DNA from: TMED27 sp963922705
Lineage (GTDB): Bacteria; Pseudomonadota; Alphaproteobacteria; Micavibrionales; Micavibrionaceae
Assembly (NCBI GenBank): GCA_963922705.1
Contig: CAWUJS010000012.1
Coordinates: forward strand, 1-35,733
DNA: 35,733 bases
Reading direction: 5' to 3'
The translations under genes were made by a program, and so were the position numbers. Positions 1 through 7,340 of this stretch are shown piece after piece (position 1 is the stretch's first letter; each line of letters starts with the position of its first letter). Under the pieces are notes generated by a model. The model worked only from the letters and a program-made list of their open reading frames with translations, ran no database searches and was not told the DNA's origin.

Positions 1-2056
1 CATCAAAACGGAATTGTATCTCTTCTTCTTCGAGAGTTTTTCGTGTTAAGTATCCGCCAATTGTAATATTATGACTACCTGCGCTGAGTGCGCCGATACT
101 AACTGTTGCAGTTTGCCATCCACTGTCAAAGCTGCTAGTAGGTGCATCTTCTCTATCGATGTAGTTATTGGGAGCAACACCATATAATACTCCGTCTATA
201 TCCAGATAAACAAGAGCATCTTCGCCAGCATCAAAATTATTGCTTCCTCCACCTGAATTAAGAAAGCGATACGATAGCTGGACGCTTGCATTGGAAACAG
301 CGTTCGTTAAGGTGAATGTCTCAACCCAACCGCCAGACATATTATCAACATCTGCATTATTTACACCGCCTAAAGTCACTTGTAATGCGCCATTTGCGGT
401 ATTTCCGTCAGTCGTAATGCGTGTTCCATCAGCAAAACCAGGCTCAGAGGTTCCTTGAAAAACATCATCAGCATAAACAAATCCATCCGAGCTTGTATCA
501 AAATCAAGATCAAAAATTGTACTGCTTGTACTAGTAGTGCTAGTGGCCACATCAATAGCAAATAATGTGTCATCTCCTGCGCCGCCGTCTATGATGTCAG
601 CACCAATACCTCCATAAACATTATCTACTCCGTTACCTCCATTGATGGTATCTGCTCCGCTTCCACCCGTAAGAGAATCATCATTCGTAGAGCCTGTGAT
701 TGTGAAACCCTCTGTTTGGGTGTTTAGGTTAACTGTAACAGATGAAGCAGCGGTAGAGGCATTAATCTCTTCAAGATTAGTCAGGTTTGCATCACTGAGG
801 CCGTTTAATCCGGTTGAAGTCGATGTAATGTTCAGGACATCGTTGCCTGCGTCAAAGTCAATGCTTGTAAACTGATTGAGAGTTGTGCCAGCAATGGTTA
901 CGTTGTCGTCGGCCGACGAGCCTGTCAGGATTTCAAGGTTGGAGAGCGTACCCGTTGTAAAGTCAACAGTCGTTGCATCGGTTAATATAAGCGAATCTCC
1001 GTTTGTTTCGGATGTCGATCCACCATCAATAGTTTCTCCTGCTGCAAAATCACCATTGGCAAGATAGATGACGTCATCTCCCGCACCGCCATCTATGGTA
1101 TCGGCTCCTGTGCCAGCTACAATGGTATCTGTGCCATCTCCCGCGCTGATTGTGTCGTCACCGGATTCTGAGAAAATTTCATCATTGCCCGCGCCGCCTG
1201 AAATTAGGTCATTCCCCAATCCGCCAATTATCCTGTCATTGCCGTCCCCGCCGGAAAGGCTGTCGGCACCATCTCCGCCGATAATCTGATCATTGCCGCC
1301 ATCACCAAAGATGATATCATCCCCGGCATCGCCGCTGAGCCAGTCATTACCATCCTCACCAAACATGACGTCGCTTCCGGCATCGCCAATCAGCCCGTCA
1401 TCGCCTGCGCCGCCATTGAGGATGTCATTGCCTGCGCCGCCAATCAGGTAATCATTATCTGCTTCTCCGTAGAGAGTATCGTTCCCTTCATTCCCAAAAA
1501 TAATATCATTGCCGCCGCCGCCAAGAACGATATCGGCGCCAGCTTCTCCAAAAATATAATCATCGCCAAGGCCGCCATTAATGGCATCATCAGCATCCCT
1601 GCCATAAATGCGATCATTACCGGCAAGCCCGTCAATGATATCAGCCGTACTACCGCCGATGAGGGAATCGTCATTACCACTTGTGCCTGTAATGTCTGGC
1701 GTTCCTAATGTCGGGGGTGTGTGACCGTAAGTACTGGTTGCGGCGCTGACGGCTGTGCTCGGGTGCACCATGATCATTGCGGTAGTTAAATCTGTGGAGA
1801 CGTTCAGGGCTGTGTTGTTTACCGATACGCTGTCAAAGGTTACATCATCGCCGGAATTTCCCGTTCCTGAGGCAAAGCGGAAGCTAAGCGATGAGGGGGC
1901 GGAGCCTGTGTATTCGAGAAAGATATCAAAGTTTTCCGAGGTGTTGGTAATGGATACGGATGATACAACTGCGCCGCCGATCAAGATCTCCAACGTTATT
2001 GGATTTCCACCATTCAAGGTCGATGTCGTCGCAAAGGATAATAAAAATGTATTCAC
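1..2056 (-). CDS. RTX-type calcium-binding repeat protein, C-terminus beyond the window
   Basis: About 685 codons are visible and the frame is still open at base 1, so the C-terminus is missing. Residues 1-123 form a beta-rich region I cannot name. Residues about 124-331 are tandem nonapeptides of the GGxGxDxUx type (for example GGAGNDILNGGAGDD), which in this family fold into a calcium-binding parallel beta-roll. Residues about 332-453 are a linker, about 454-502 a second short RTX block, and from about 503 a jelly-roll or carbohydrate-binding-like region follows. RTX proteins are normally exported by type I secretion with a C-terminal signal, consistent with no N-terminal signal peptide here. 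The chosen start is GTG at 2056 with AAGGGG upstream. The first in-frame ATG lies about 90 codons further in, and an in-frame stop sits six codons before the GTG, so the N-terminus may be truncated. Ligand and function are unknown. Confidence 0.8.
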   Translation of the reverse strand, partial: MNTFLLSFATTSTLNGGNPITLEILIGGAVVSSVSITNTSENFDIFLEYTGSAPSSLSFRFASGTGNSGDDVTFDSVSVNNTALNVSTDLTTAMIMVHPSTAVSAATSTYGHTPPTLGTPDITGTSGNDDSLIGGSTADIIDGLAGNDRIYGRDADDAINGGLGDDYIFGEAGADIVLGGGGNDIIFGNEGNDTLYGEADNDYLIGGAGNDILNGGAGDDGLIGDAGSDVMFGEDGNDWLSGDAGDDIIFGDGGNDQIIGGDGADSLSGGDGNDRIIGGLGNDLISGGAGNDEIFSESGDDTISAGDGTDTIVAGTGADTIDGGAGDDVIYLANGDFAAGETIDGGSTSETNGDSLILTDATTVDFTTGTLSNLEILTGSSADDNVTIAGTTLNQFTSIDFDAGNDVLNITSTSTGLNGLSDANLTNLEEINASTAASSVTVNLNTQTEGFTITGSTNDDSLTGGSGADTINGGNGVDNVYGGIGADIIDGGAGDDTLFAIDVATSTTSTSSTIFDLDFDTSSDGFVYADDVFQGTSEPGFADGTRITTDGNTANGALQVTLGGVNNADVDNMSGGWVETFTLTNAVSNASVQLSYRFLNSGGGSNNFDAGEDALVYLDIDGVLYGVAPNNYIDREDAPTSSFDSGWQTATVSIGALSAGSHNITIGGYLTRKTLEEEEIQFRFD

Positions 2057-2202
2057 CGCTCTTAACGCCCCTTAAGCCAGTTCACATATTTATATTTTAT
2101 GCTATTTTTGTAAGTATTCGGTAAAAAAAGGGTAAAATTTTAGTTAAATTTTGTGTTGTTCGTTCGCATCTACAGCGGGGATCCCATGCTTAAATCGAAG
2201 AG

Positions 2203-2222
2203 ATCCCGGCTTTCGCCGGGAT
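2203..2222. repeat. Palindromic repeat ATCCCGGC-TTTC-GCCGGGAT
   Basis: A perfect 8-bp stem with a TTTC loop. The same sequence, inverted and with small changes, recurs at 7344-7363 between rpsB and tsf, so this is a dispersed palindromic family rather than a gene-specific signal. Similar GATCCCGGC..GCCGGGATGAC elements are common in alphaproteobacterial intergenic DNA (from memory). It could act as a bidirectional terminator, but no T-run follows. Confidence 0.75.
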
Positions 2223-2291
2223 GACAAGTGGGGGGAATGGGATGACAAGCGGCGGGGATGAGATTACGGGTGGAGAATAGGATGACGATGG
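2220..2291. repeat. Degenerate tandem repeat, unit about 21 bases
   Basis: Successive units begin GATGACAAG, GATGACAAG, GATTACGGG and GATGACGAT and are G-rich after that, giving roughly three and a half copies with a period of 19-21 bases. The first unit grows directly out of the right arm of the palindrome at 2203-2222, so the array looks like copies of that element's edge. Confidence 0.55.
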
Positions 2292-2442
2292 TTTTTACAA
2301 ATCACGATTTCAAATGCAATTGCCATGGAGTGGATGGCTCCCGATCGTTTTTTCTCAAACAAAAAAGCTGGCCTTTGAGAGCGAAATTCATATATAAAAA
2401 CATGGTTCGGGTTTGGCTGCGTCCGCGCGTGATACCGACATA

Positions 2443-2607
2443 TATTCCGGAGGCCGATGCTTTCGCATTTGGGAGCTGTCCCTGCTTTGAGCCACTCTTT
2501 TTACATTGGGGATCATTGTATCACGGCGCCCCCCTTAACTTTGGGGCCCACGCGAATAAAACAGTGTACACGGCTCATACGTGGCGCCCGAACGTATATC
2601 TGGAATT
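2443..2607 (+). ncRNA. ssrS: Probable 6S RNA
   Basis: 6S RNA binds the housekeeping RNA polymerase holoenzyme and mimics an open promoter. It commonly lies just upstream of the 5-formyltetrahydrofolate cyclo-ligase gene, exactly the context here. The region is about 165 nt. Its ends can pair (TTCCGG at 2445 with CTGGAA at 2600). The 5' half carries GGGAGCTGTCCC followed by TTTGAGCC, and the 3' half carries GGCTCA then GTGGCGCCCGAAC. TGAGCC pairs with GGCTCA and TTTGGG pairs with CCCGAA, giving the long interrupted rod with a central bubble expected of 6S. Exact ends are estimates. No protein reading of the region is convincing. The main doubt is that I matched it by eye, without a covariance model. 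Confidence 0.72.
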
Positions 2608-2629
2608 TTGGAATATTTAGAATGTTAGA
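2603..2629. repeat. AT-rich 8-base-type repeat, copy A
   Basis: A block of the form TTTTGGAATATT(T)AGAATGTTAGA. It is nearly identical over about 26 positions to 9761-9786 in front of the S23 gene (one extra T here), and is the reverse-strand relative of the TCCAATAT/TCCAACAT array at 10168-10205. It overlaps the 3' end of the 6S candidate and stops 9 bases before the ygfA ATG. Confidence 0.8.
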
Positions 2630-2638
2630 ATTTTGAAA

Positions 2639-3223
2639 ATGGTAGATCATGAACATTCCAAAGCTCAAATTCGTGAGCAAGCCAGAAAACACAGAAGCCG
2701 GATTGATGTTTTTGCCGAAGACCCTGAAGATGCTGCGAGGCTCTTTTTTGAGACTATTACACCAACGCAGGATAAGATTATAGCAGCTTACGCACCAAAA
2801 GGGCGAGAGTTTGATGCGCTGTGCGTTTTGGAGGCTGCTCTGGATAAGGGACATAAAACAGTCTTGCCCGTCATGCAGAGCGATAGCCGGATTTTAAAAT
2901 TCCATGAATGGGATCAGCAAACAGTCATGCGGGCTAATACTTACGGCATTGAAGAGCCTTTTAACACCAATGTCATAGAGCCGGACATTATTATAACCCC
3001 GCTTCTTGCGTTTGATCGCCGCGGTACGCGCTTAGGGCAGGGGGGCGGTTATTATGATGCGACGCTAAAACACTATCGCGATCGGAAAAATATTATTGCT
3101 GTTGGTATGGCGTATAGTACGCAAGCAGTGCTATTTAACCTTCCAAGCGAAGATCATGATGAGGCGCTTGATTGGGTTATTACGCCCAAAGAGGCGCATT
3201 TTTTTGGAGAGATGTCACAATGA
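2639..3223 (+). CDS. ygfA: 5-formyltetrahydrofolate cyclo-ligase
   Basis: Also called MTHFS or Fau. It converts 5-formyl-THF to 5,10-methenyl-THF with ATP in the cytosolic folate cycle. The protein has 194 residues, normal for the family. It shows the late glycine-rich signature GTRLGQGGGYYD, which forms the nucleotide and substrate site, and the upstream IITPLLAFD strand. I take ATG 2639. A TTG at 2633 is in frame two codons earlier, and neither has a clear Shine-Dalgarno sequence because the AT-rich repeat fills that position. The gene follows the probable 6S RNA, a linkage seen in many proteobacteria. Its TGA overlaps the ATG of ymdB as ATGA, so the two are translationally coupled. Confidence 0.93.
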   Translation: MVDHEHSKAQIREQARKHRSRIDVFAEDPEDAARLFFETITPTQDKIIAAYAPKGREFDALCVLEAALDKGHKTVLPVMQSDSRILKFHEWDQQTVMRANTYGIEEPFNTNVIEPDIIITPLLAFDRRGTRLGQGGGYYDATLKHYRDRKNIIAVGMAYSTQAVLFNLPSEDHDEALDWVITPKEAHFFGEMSQ

Positions 3224-4062
3224 GAATTTTATTTATCGGCGATATTTTCGGCAGAAGCGGGCGCGAAGCGCTCGAAAAGCACCTGCCAAGGCTTAAAGAA
3301 GACTTAAAGCCTGATGTAATTATCGTGAATGGTGAAAATGCAGCCAATGGTAGGGGTATTACATCCAAAATCTGTAAAGAGTTTTATGGTTGGGGAGTGG
3401 ACGTTATTACAACGGGAAACCATATCTGGGATCAGCGGGAAATACTTTCGTATATAAATAAGGATGAAAGGCTTTTGCGCCCGGTTAATTATCCCAAAAC
3501 CGCGCCCGGTAACGGCATGATCAAATATCAATTGGATGATGGCCAGACGATATTGATTATCAACGCAATGACACGGCTTTTCATGGATACTCTTGATGAT
3601 CCTTTTGCGATATTGCACGATATTGTTTCTCAAGAAAAACTGGGGCAATCCGTTCAAGCTATATTCGTTGATTTCCACGGCGAGACGACTTCGGAGAAAA
3701 TGTCGATGGGGCATTATCTCGATGGCAAAATATCAGCACTGATCGGAACGCATACCCATATCCCAACCGCAGATGCACATATCATGGAAAATGGAACCGC
3801 CTATATGAGCGATGCCGGCATGACGGGGGATTATGACAGCGTCATAGGTGTGCGCAAAGATATTGCCTATCACCGTTTTGTCCACAAAACCCCGCATCCT
3901 GAAAAAATGATCCCGGCAAAGGGCGAGGCAACGCTGTGTGGAGCGCTCATTATAACCGACGATCAAACAGGATTAGCCAAGACGATAGAGCCTATTCGCC
4001 TTGGTGGTATTCTATCACAAATTTTGCCGGATTCGGACTATTCGGCTTCACGTTCAAAGTAA
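3220..4062 (+). CDS. ymdB: YmdB-family metallophosphoesterase
   Basis: The 280-residue protein belongs to the TIGR00282/YmdB family of calcineurin-like phosphoesterases. A Bacillus member hydrolyses 2',3'-cyclic nucleotides and affects biofilm formation. Metal-binding motifs are visible in order: GDIFGRSG with Asp8, NGENAANGRG, GNHIWD, DFHGETTSEK, GTHTHIPTAD and SDAGMTG. The start at ATG 3220 is set by the 4-base overlap with ygfA and by GGAGAG ten bases upstream. An in-frame start further up (3172) would put the protein deep inside ygfA and break the usual M-R-I-L-F-I-G-D start. The last 25 bases overlap the convergent gene on the other strand. Its role in this organism is not shown by context. 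Confidence 0.93.
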   Translation: MRILFIGDIFGRSGREALEKHLPRLKEDLKPDVIIVNGENAANGRGITSKICKEFYGWGVDVITTGNHIWDQREILSYINKDERLLRPVNYPKTAPGNGMIKYQLDDGQTILIINAMTRLFMDTLDDPFAILHDIVSQEKLGQSVQAIFVDFHGETTSEKMSMGHYLDGKISALIGTHTHIPTADAHIMENGTAYMSDAGMTGDYDSVIGVRKDIAYHRFVHKTPHPEKMIPAKGEATLCGALIITDDQTGLAKTIEPIRLGGILSQILPDSDYSASRSK

Positions 4063-4550
4063 CGCACGCAGGCGTCATTCAGTGCTGATAGCAGCTCTGT
4101 GCCATGCTTTCCGCCATCTCCACTGATTTTACCCTGAACGACTGCATGAATTGTTGTATGAAAAGCTAAAACAATTTCAATCGCCTCTGTGTCCGGCTCT
4201 TCTATGACCTCTAAAAACTGAATGAGGCGATCTGAAATGGTTGTAACAAGAGGATAATGGAACATGCCTCCATTTGCTTTAAGCTGCATAGCAGGATAGA
4301 GCATTGTTGTAATAATATATTCTCTATCATCCTCTGAGCCAGCATTTTTGGTGTATTCAATGCCGCTCATTAGATTTTCAAGATACATATCTGCAAGAGG
4401 CTGGAAATCAACGGTGTTATTTTCCAAAAGCGCTTGTGCTTTCTCGAGGATTTCTTCACTCAAGCCGCCCGAACCAACTTTTTTCTTAAGGTTGTTGGGA
4501 GGCGTTATAAATTCTGCCTTGCGTTTTGGTTTTTGATTATAATGTTGCAT
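4038..4550 (-). CDS. Unrecognised 170-residue protein next to a response regulator
   Basis: A soluble, mostly helical protein of 170 residues with no signal peptide or membrane segment. Residues 1-30 are basic and Pro-rich. Residues about 30-75 are helical (SEEILEKAQALLENN). Residues 75-165 look like an alpha-helical bundle containing MLYPAMQLKANGG and a His-bearing helix, AFHTTIHAVVQGK. It starts 8 bases after the stop of the response-regulator gene on the same strand, so the two are almost certainly co-transcribed and probably work together. A phosphotransfer or output partner is possible, but no HPt, CheZ or Hpr signature is clear and I do not assign a function. The 3' end overlaps ymdB by 25 bases tail to tail. 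Confidence 0.8.
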   Translation of the reverse strand: MQHYNQKPKRKAEFITPPNNLKKKVGSGGLSEEILEKAQALLENNTVDFQPLADMYLENLMSGIEYTKNAGSEDDREYIITTMLYPAMQLKANGGMFHYPLVTTISDRLIQFLEVIEEPDTEAIEIVLAFHTTIHAVVQGKISGDGGKHGTELLSALNDACVRYFEREAE

Positions 4551-4558
4551 GCCTGACC

Positions 4559-5134
4559 CTATGTTGAACGGCTTTCTATGTGGGTGTCATGGAGTTCATC
4601 TGCTTGTCTTAATGTATCTTGAAAACGCTTGTCTCCTGCATTTTGCCGATCAGTTTCACGTCGAAACGGACCATCATAAGCAGTTTTGCGATTGCGGCGT
4701 CTGTCTGGGCCAAAAAAGTCCTCGGAGCGAATAAATTGACGTGGCTTTTCAATGACTTGTGATATGCGGCGATAGAGATCGCGCGCATTGAAAGGCTTGA
4801 CCAAAAACTCGGTTATTCCAGCATCGCGGGCTTGAATGACACGCCGTTTTTCACTAAAGCCTGTGATAAGTATAACAGGTACAAACTGATTAGGGCTTTT
4901 GGGGTCGTTGCGTATCCGGCGGCTTAATGAAATACCATCCATCGGCTTCATCATCCAATCGGCTATGACAATGTCGTGATTGCCGAGGCAAAATTTTCTA
5001 AAACCCTCTTCACCATCCACTGCGCAGTCAACACGCTCAATCCCAAAAGTTTCAAGCAAGGAACGCGTTAGCTCCATCATTGGAAGATTGTCCTCTACGA
5101 TGAGGACATTAATATTCTGAAATTGATATGTCAT
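4559..5134 (-). CDS. Response regulator, REC domain plus short basic C-terminal tail
   Basis: A 191-residue two-component receiver. Residues 9-125 are a complete CheY-like domain: acidic pocket Glu14/Asp15 in VLIVEDN, phospho-acceptor Asp59 in IVIADW, Thr91 in LITGFSE and Lys113 in LVKPF. After the domain come FFGPDRRRNRK and DGPFRRETD, then a charged, probably disordered tail. There is no DNA-binding domain. I recall this FFGPDRRR tail from other alphaproteobacterial stand-alone regulators, but its function is unknown to me. No histidine kinase is in the window. It leads a two-gene unit with the 170-residue protein. The start at 5134 gives MTYQFQNINVLIVEDN. The Shine-Dalgarno sequence is weak. 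Confidence 0.92.
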   Translation of the reverse strand: MTYQFQNINVLIVEDNLPMMELTRSLLETFGIERVDCAVDGEEGFRKFCLGNHDIVIADWMMKPMDGISLSRRIRNDPKSPNQFVPVILITGFSEKRRVIQARDAGITEFLVKPFNARDLYRRISQVIEKPRQFIRSEDFFGPDRRRNRKTAYDGPFRRETDRQNAGDKRFQDTLRQADELHDTHIESRST

Positions 5135-5412
5135 TTGCTGTGGTACTTAGCTTCATTATTCATTCATATTTTATCATATGGGGAAGTATTTAAATACTTA
5201 TTAATCTTGATAACAAAATAAATTTGATATTGGGAGTAATCTATTTGACAAATAAGTAAGTAAGATTTTTGAATACAGTGATATAAAGCGAGCCTGCGAA
5301 GGTACGCATTATGGTTTCTGATATTATTTTTGATACTTCAACACTGTTGATCAGCATTACAGGATGGTTTAAATAACCATTATCAAAAGAAGTCTGATGA
5401 ATAGGATAGAGT
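5135..5412. other. Divergent control region between the response regulator and yebC
   Basis: A 278-base AT-rich gap from which both flanking genes read outward. A TTGACA at 5245-5250 would suit a promoter towards yebC, but no good -10 sits 17 bases on. A small hairpin, ATGGTT-TAAAT-AACCAT, lies at 5364-5380. No gene or RNA is recognised. Confidence 0.4.
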
Positions 5413-6171
5413 ATGGCTGGACATTCCAAATGGGCAAACATTAAGCATAAAAAAGCCAAAGCCGATGCGGGGCGGGCAAAGTTATTTTCCAAATTAGGGC
5501 GCGAAATTTTTGTGGCAGCAAAGCTCGGCGGCCCTGATCCGGACATGAATCCGCGCTTAAGGCTTGCGATTGCAACGGCGCGTGGGCAGTCCATGCCAAA
5601 AGATGCAATTGAGAAAAATATCCAAAAAGGCTCTGGTACTGCCGGTGAGGGTGAAAATTACGAAGAAGTGCGTTATGAAGGCTATGGGGCAGGGGGCGTT
5701 GCGCTGATTGTTGAATGCCTGACCGATAACCGCAATCGCACCGCAGCAGAAGTGCGCGCCGCTTTTGCAAAATTTAACGGGAATTTGGGCGAGACAGGCT
5801 CGGTGAATTTTATGTTTGACCGGATTGCCGAGATTGTGTTCCCAATCGATAAAGCATCTGCGGATGATATGTTTGAAGCTGGCGTTGAAGCGGGCGCGGA
5901 GAATGTGGAATCTGATGATGAGTTTCATACGATCACCTGTTCTACCGATGATTTTGCAAATGTGCGCGATGCTTTGGAAGCCAAATATGGAGAGCCGGAG
6001 CGGCAGGGGCTAATATGGAATCCGAATGTAAAGACCGCCGTTGATGAGGGGACAGCGGAATCTATTATGAAGCTTATTGATGCGCTTGAGGATAGTGATG
6101 ATGTGCAAACTGTTACCGCTAATTTTGATGTCTCTGATGAGATCATGGAAAAATTAATGGCTTCTGGATAG
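5413..6171 (+). CDS. yebC: YebC/TACO1-family protein
   Basis: The 252-residue protein has the invariant N-terminus MAGHSKWANIKHKK and the family's three-domain layout, with MPKDAIEKNIQKG near residues 60-72 and GYGAGGVALIVE near 93-104. YebC proteins were long annotated as transcription regulators. Work on bacterial and mitochondrial relatives points to a role at the ribosome, helping synthesis of difficult stretches such as polyprolines. AGGATAGAG precedes the ATG at a normal distance. In many proteobacteria yebC sits beside ruvC. Here it stands alone between the response-regulator unit and the rpsB promoter. Confidence 0.95.
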   Translation: MAGHSKWANIKHKKAKADAGRAKLFSKLGREIFVAAKLGGPDPDMNPRLRLAIATARGQSMPKDAIEKNIQKGSGTAGEGENYEEVRYEGYGAGGVALIVECLTDNRNRTAAEVRAAFAKFNGNLGETGSVNFMFDRIAEIVFPIDKASADDMFEAGVEAGAENVESDDEFHTITCSTDDFANVRDALEAKYGEPERQGLIWNPNVKTAVDEGTAESIMKLIDALEDSDDVQTVTANFDVSDEIMEKLMASG

Positions 6172-6233
6172 TTTTTTGCGTATACGGCTTCCTTCATACT
6201 CCGTTATCGCCAGAAAACGGTTGAAAATAAATC

Positions 6234-6262
6234 TTGTTATTTTTGAGATTTAGGCTTATAAA
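6234..6262 (+). promoter_or_regulatory. Probable sigma-70-type promoter of rpsB
   Basis: TTGTTA at 6234-6239 and TATAAA at 6257-6262 are separated by exactly 17 bases, placing transcription start near 6269 and giving an untranslated leader of about 120 bases before rpsB. A second TATAAT at 6364-6369 lacks a -35 partner. Confidence 0.6.
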
Positions 6263-6268
6263 ACCGCT

Positions 6269-6391
6269 ATCACACATGCAAGGGCCTTACGCCAGTGTTC
6301 TTAATTGAACCTAACCTTGCAGAGGAAAAACTGGAAGCGAGGCAGATCTTAAGGTTTGTTCGCTATAATATATGAAAAAGGAAAAACGATC
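6269..6391 (+). promoter_or_regulatory. rpsB 5' leader, possible S2 autoregulatory RNA
   Basis: About 120 bases of leader with several short inverted repeats, including GTTC-TTAATT-GAAC near 6298-6311. In enterobacteria the rpsB-tsf mRNA is controlled by S2 binding to its leader. I cannot match this leader to that structure by eye, so the call is inference from position and length. Confidence 0.3.
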
Positions 6392-7330
6392 ATGGCTTTG
6401 CCAGAATTTACAATGCAACAATTATTAGAGGCCGGCGTTCATTTCGGCCACCACACACGCCGCTGGAACCCAAAAATGCGCGAATATATTTTTGGCGTTC
6501 GTAATGGTGTACATATTATCGATCTTCAACAAACAACCCCATTGCTGGCTGAAGCTGTTAAAGCTTTACGTGATATCGTTGCCAATGGCGGTCGTGTTTT
6601 GTTTGTCGGTACAAAGCGTCAGGCCTCCGGCAAGATTGCGGAAAGTGCAAAGCGTTGTGGTCAATACTATGTGAACCACAGATGGCTTGGCGGTATGATG
6701 ACCAACTGGCAGACAATTTCAAAATCCATTCAGCGTTTTCGTGATCTTGATACACTGCTTGCCGATGATGCACAGCGTGCGTCGCGTACAAAGAAAGAGC
6801 TTTTGATGCTGACGCGTGAGCGTGACAAGCTTGAGCTTTCTATTGGCGGTATCAAGGATATGGGCGGCAAGCCGGATGCGATTTTCGTGATTGATACGAT
6901 CAAGGAAGATATTGCGATCAAGGAAGCCAATAACCTGAATATCCCGGTTTTTGCGGTTGTTGATAGTAACGCAAATCCTGATGGTGTTGATTATATCATT
7001 CCGGGTAATGATGATGCGCTTCGTTCGATTGAGTTTTACTGTGACTTGATGACCGATGCTGTTCTTGATGGCTTGCAGGCTGAAATGGCGAAGGCGGGTA
7101 CTGATGCTGGTGCTGCCGAGGATGTTAAAGTTGAAATTCCTAAAGCCAAGAAGAAAGATGAACCGGAAGAATTAACACCGGGCGAGCAGGCGAAGATCAA
7201 GGCCGAGAAGAAAAAGAAAGCCGAAGCTAAAACAGATGACGCTCCAAAAGAGGCTGAAAAGTCTGAGGAAAAGGCAGAAGACGCTGCCAATAGCGAAGAA
7301 GCAGACTCTAAAAAAGCTGCGAGTGCTTAA
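6392..7330 (+). CDS. rpsB: 30S ribosomal protein S2
   Basis: The 312-residue protein has the S2 signatures MQQLLEAGVHFGHHTRRWNPKM, FVGTKRQA, HRWLGGMMTNW and the FVIDTIKED segment. S2 joins the small subunit last and is needed for S1 binding. The core ends near residue 240. The final 70 residues are a Lys/Glu/Ala-rich, low-complexity tail, longer than in E. coli (241 residues) and typical of many alphaproteobacteria. The start is ATG 6392, with AAGGA upstream. An in-frame TTG at 6356 would add a peptide not found in the family. It heads the rpsB-tsf-pyrH-frr block and has its own promoter. Confidence 0.97.
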   Translation: MALPEFTMQQLLEAGVHFGHHTRRWNPKMREYIFGVRNGVHIIDLQQTTPLLAEAVKALRDIVANGGRVLFVGTKRQASGKIAESAKRCGQYYVNHRWLGGMMTNWQTISKSIQRFRDLDTLLADDAQRASRTKKELLMLTRERDKLELSIGGIKDMGGKPDAIFVIDTIKEDIAIKEANNLNIPVFAVVDSNANPDGVDYIIPGNDDALRSIEFYCDLMTDAVLDGLQAEMAKAGTDAGAAEDVKVEIPKAKKKDEPEELTPGEQAKIKAEKKKKAEAKTDDAPKEAEKSEEKAEDAANSEEADSKKAASA

Positions 7331-7340
7331 ATCAATATAC

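Larger units (their letters stand above)
2057..2442. other. Intergenic stretch with short repeats, no gene seen
   Basis: This gap lies between the RTX gene start and the probable 6S RNA. The first 110 bases are AT-rich and must hold any RTX promoter. Around 2203-2291 there is a perfect short palindrome followed by a degenerate tandem repeat, described separately. The remainder to 2442 has no convincing coding signal. A frame open across 2258-2620 gives an unlikely, Cys/His/Trp-scattered peptide that runs through the 6S candidate, so I do not call it. Confidence 0.6.

Noticed and set aside
240..2075. Several plus-strand frames and one minus-strand frame over the RTX region
   Set aside because: They are readings of the repetitive RTX coding sequence in wrong frames. 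The minus-strand GG.GND reading explains the whole stretch.
2258..2620. A 120-codon plus-strand frame
   Set aside because: It runs through the palindromic tandem repeat and the 6S RNA candidate, its residue mix is unlike a folded protein, and it has no recognisable family.
5135..5412. tRNA or other structured RNA in the AT-rich gap
   Set aside because: No cloverleaf or conserved TTC-arm sequence was seen, only a 6-bp hairpin.
5413..6171. yebC as a DNA-binding transcription regulator
   Set aside because: Older annotation. Family evidence now favours a translation role, and nothing here indicates a regulated target.
6356..6391. TTG start giving a longer S2
   Set aside because: It adds 12 residues absent from the family, while ATG 6392 has AAGGA and gives the standard N-terminus.
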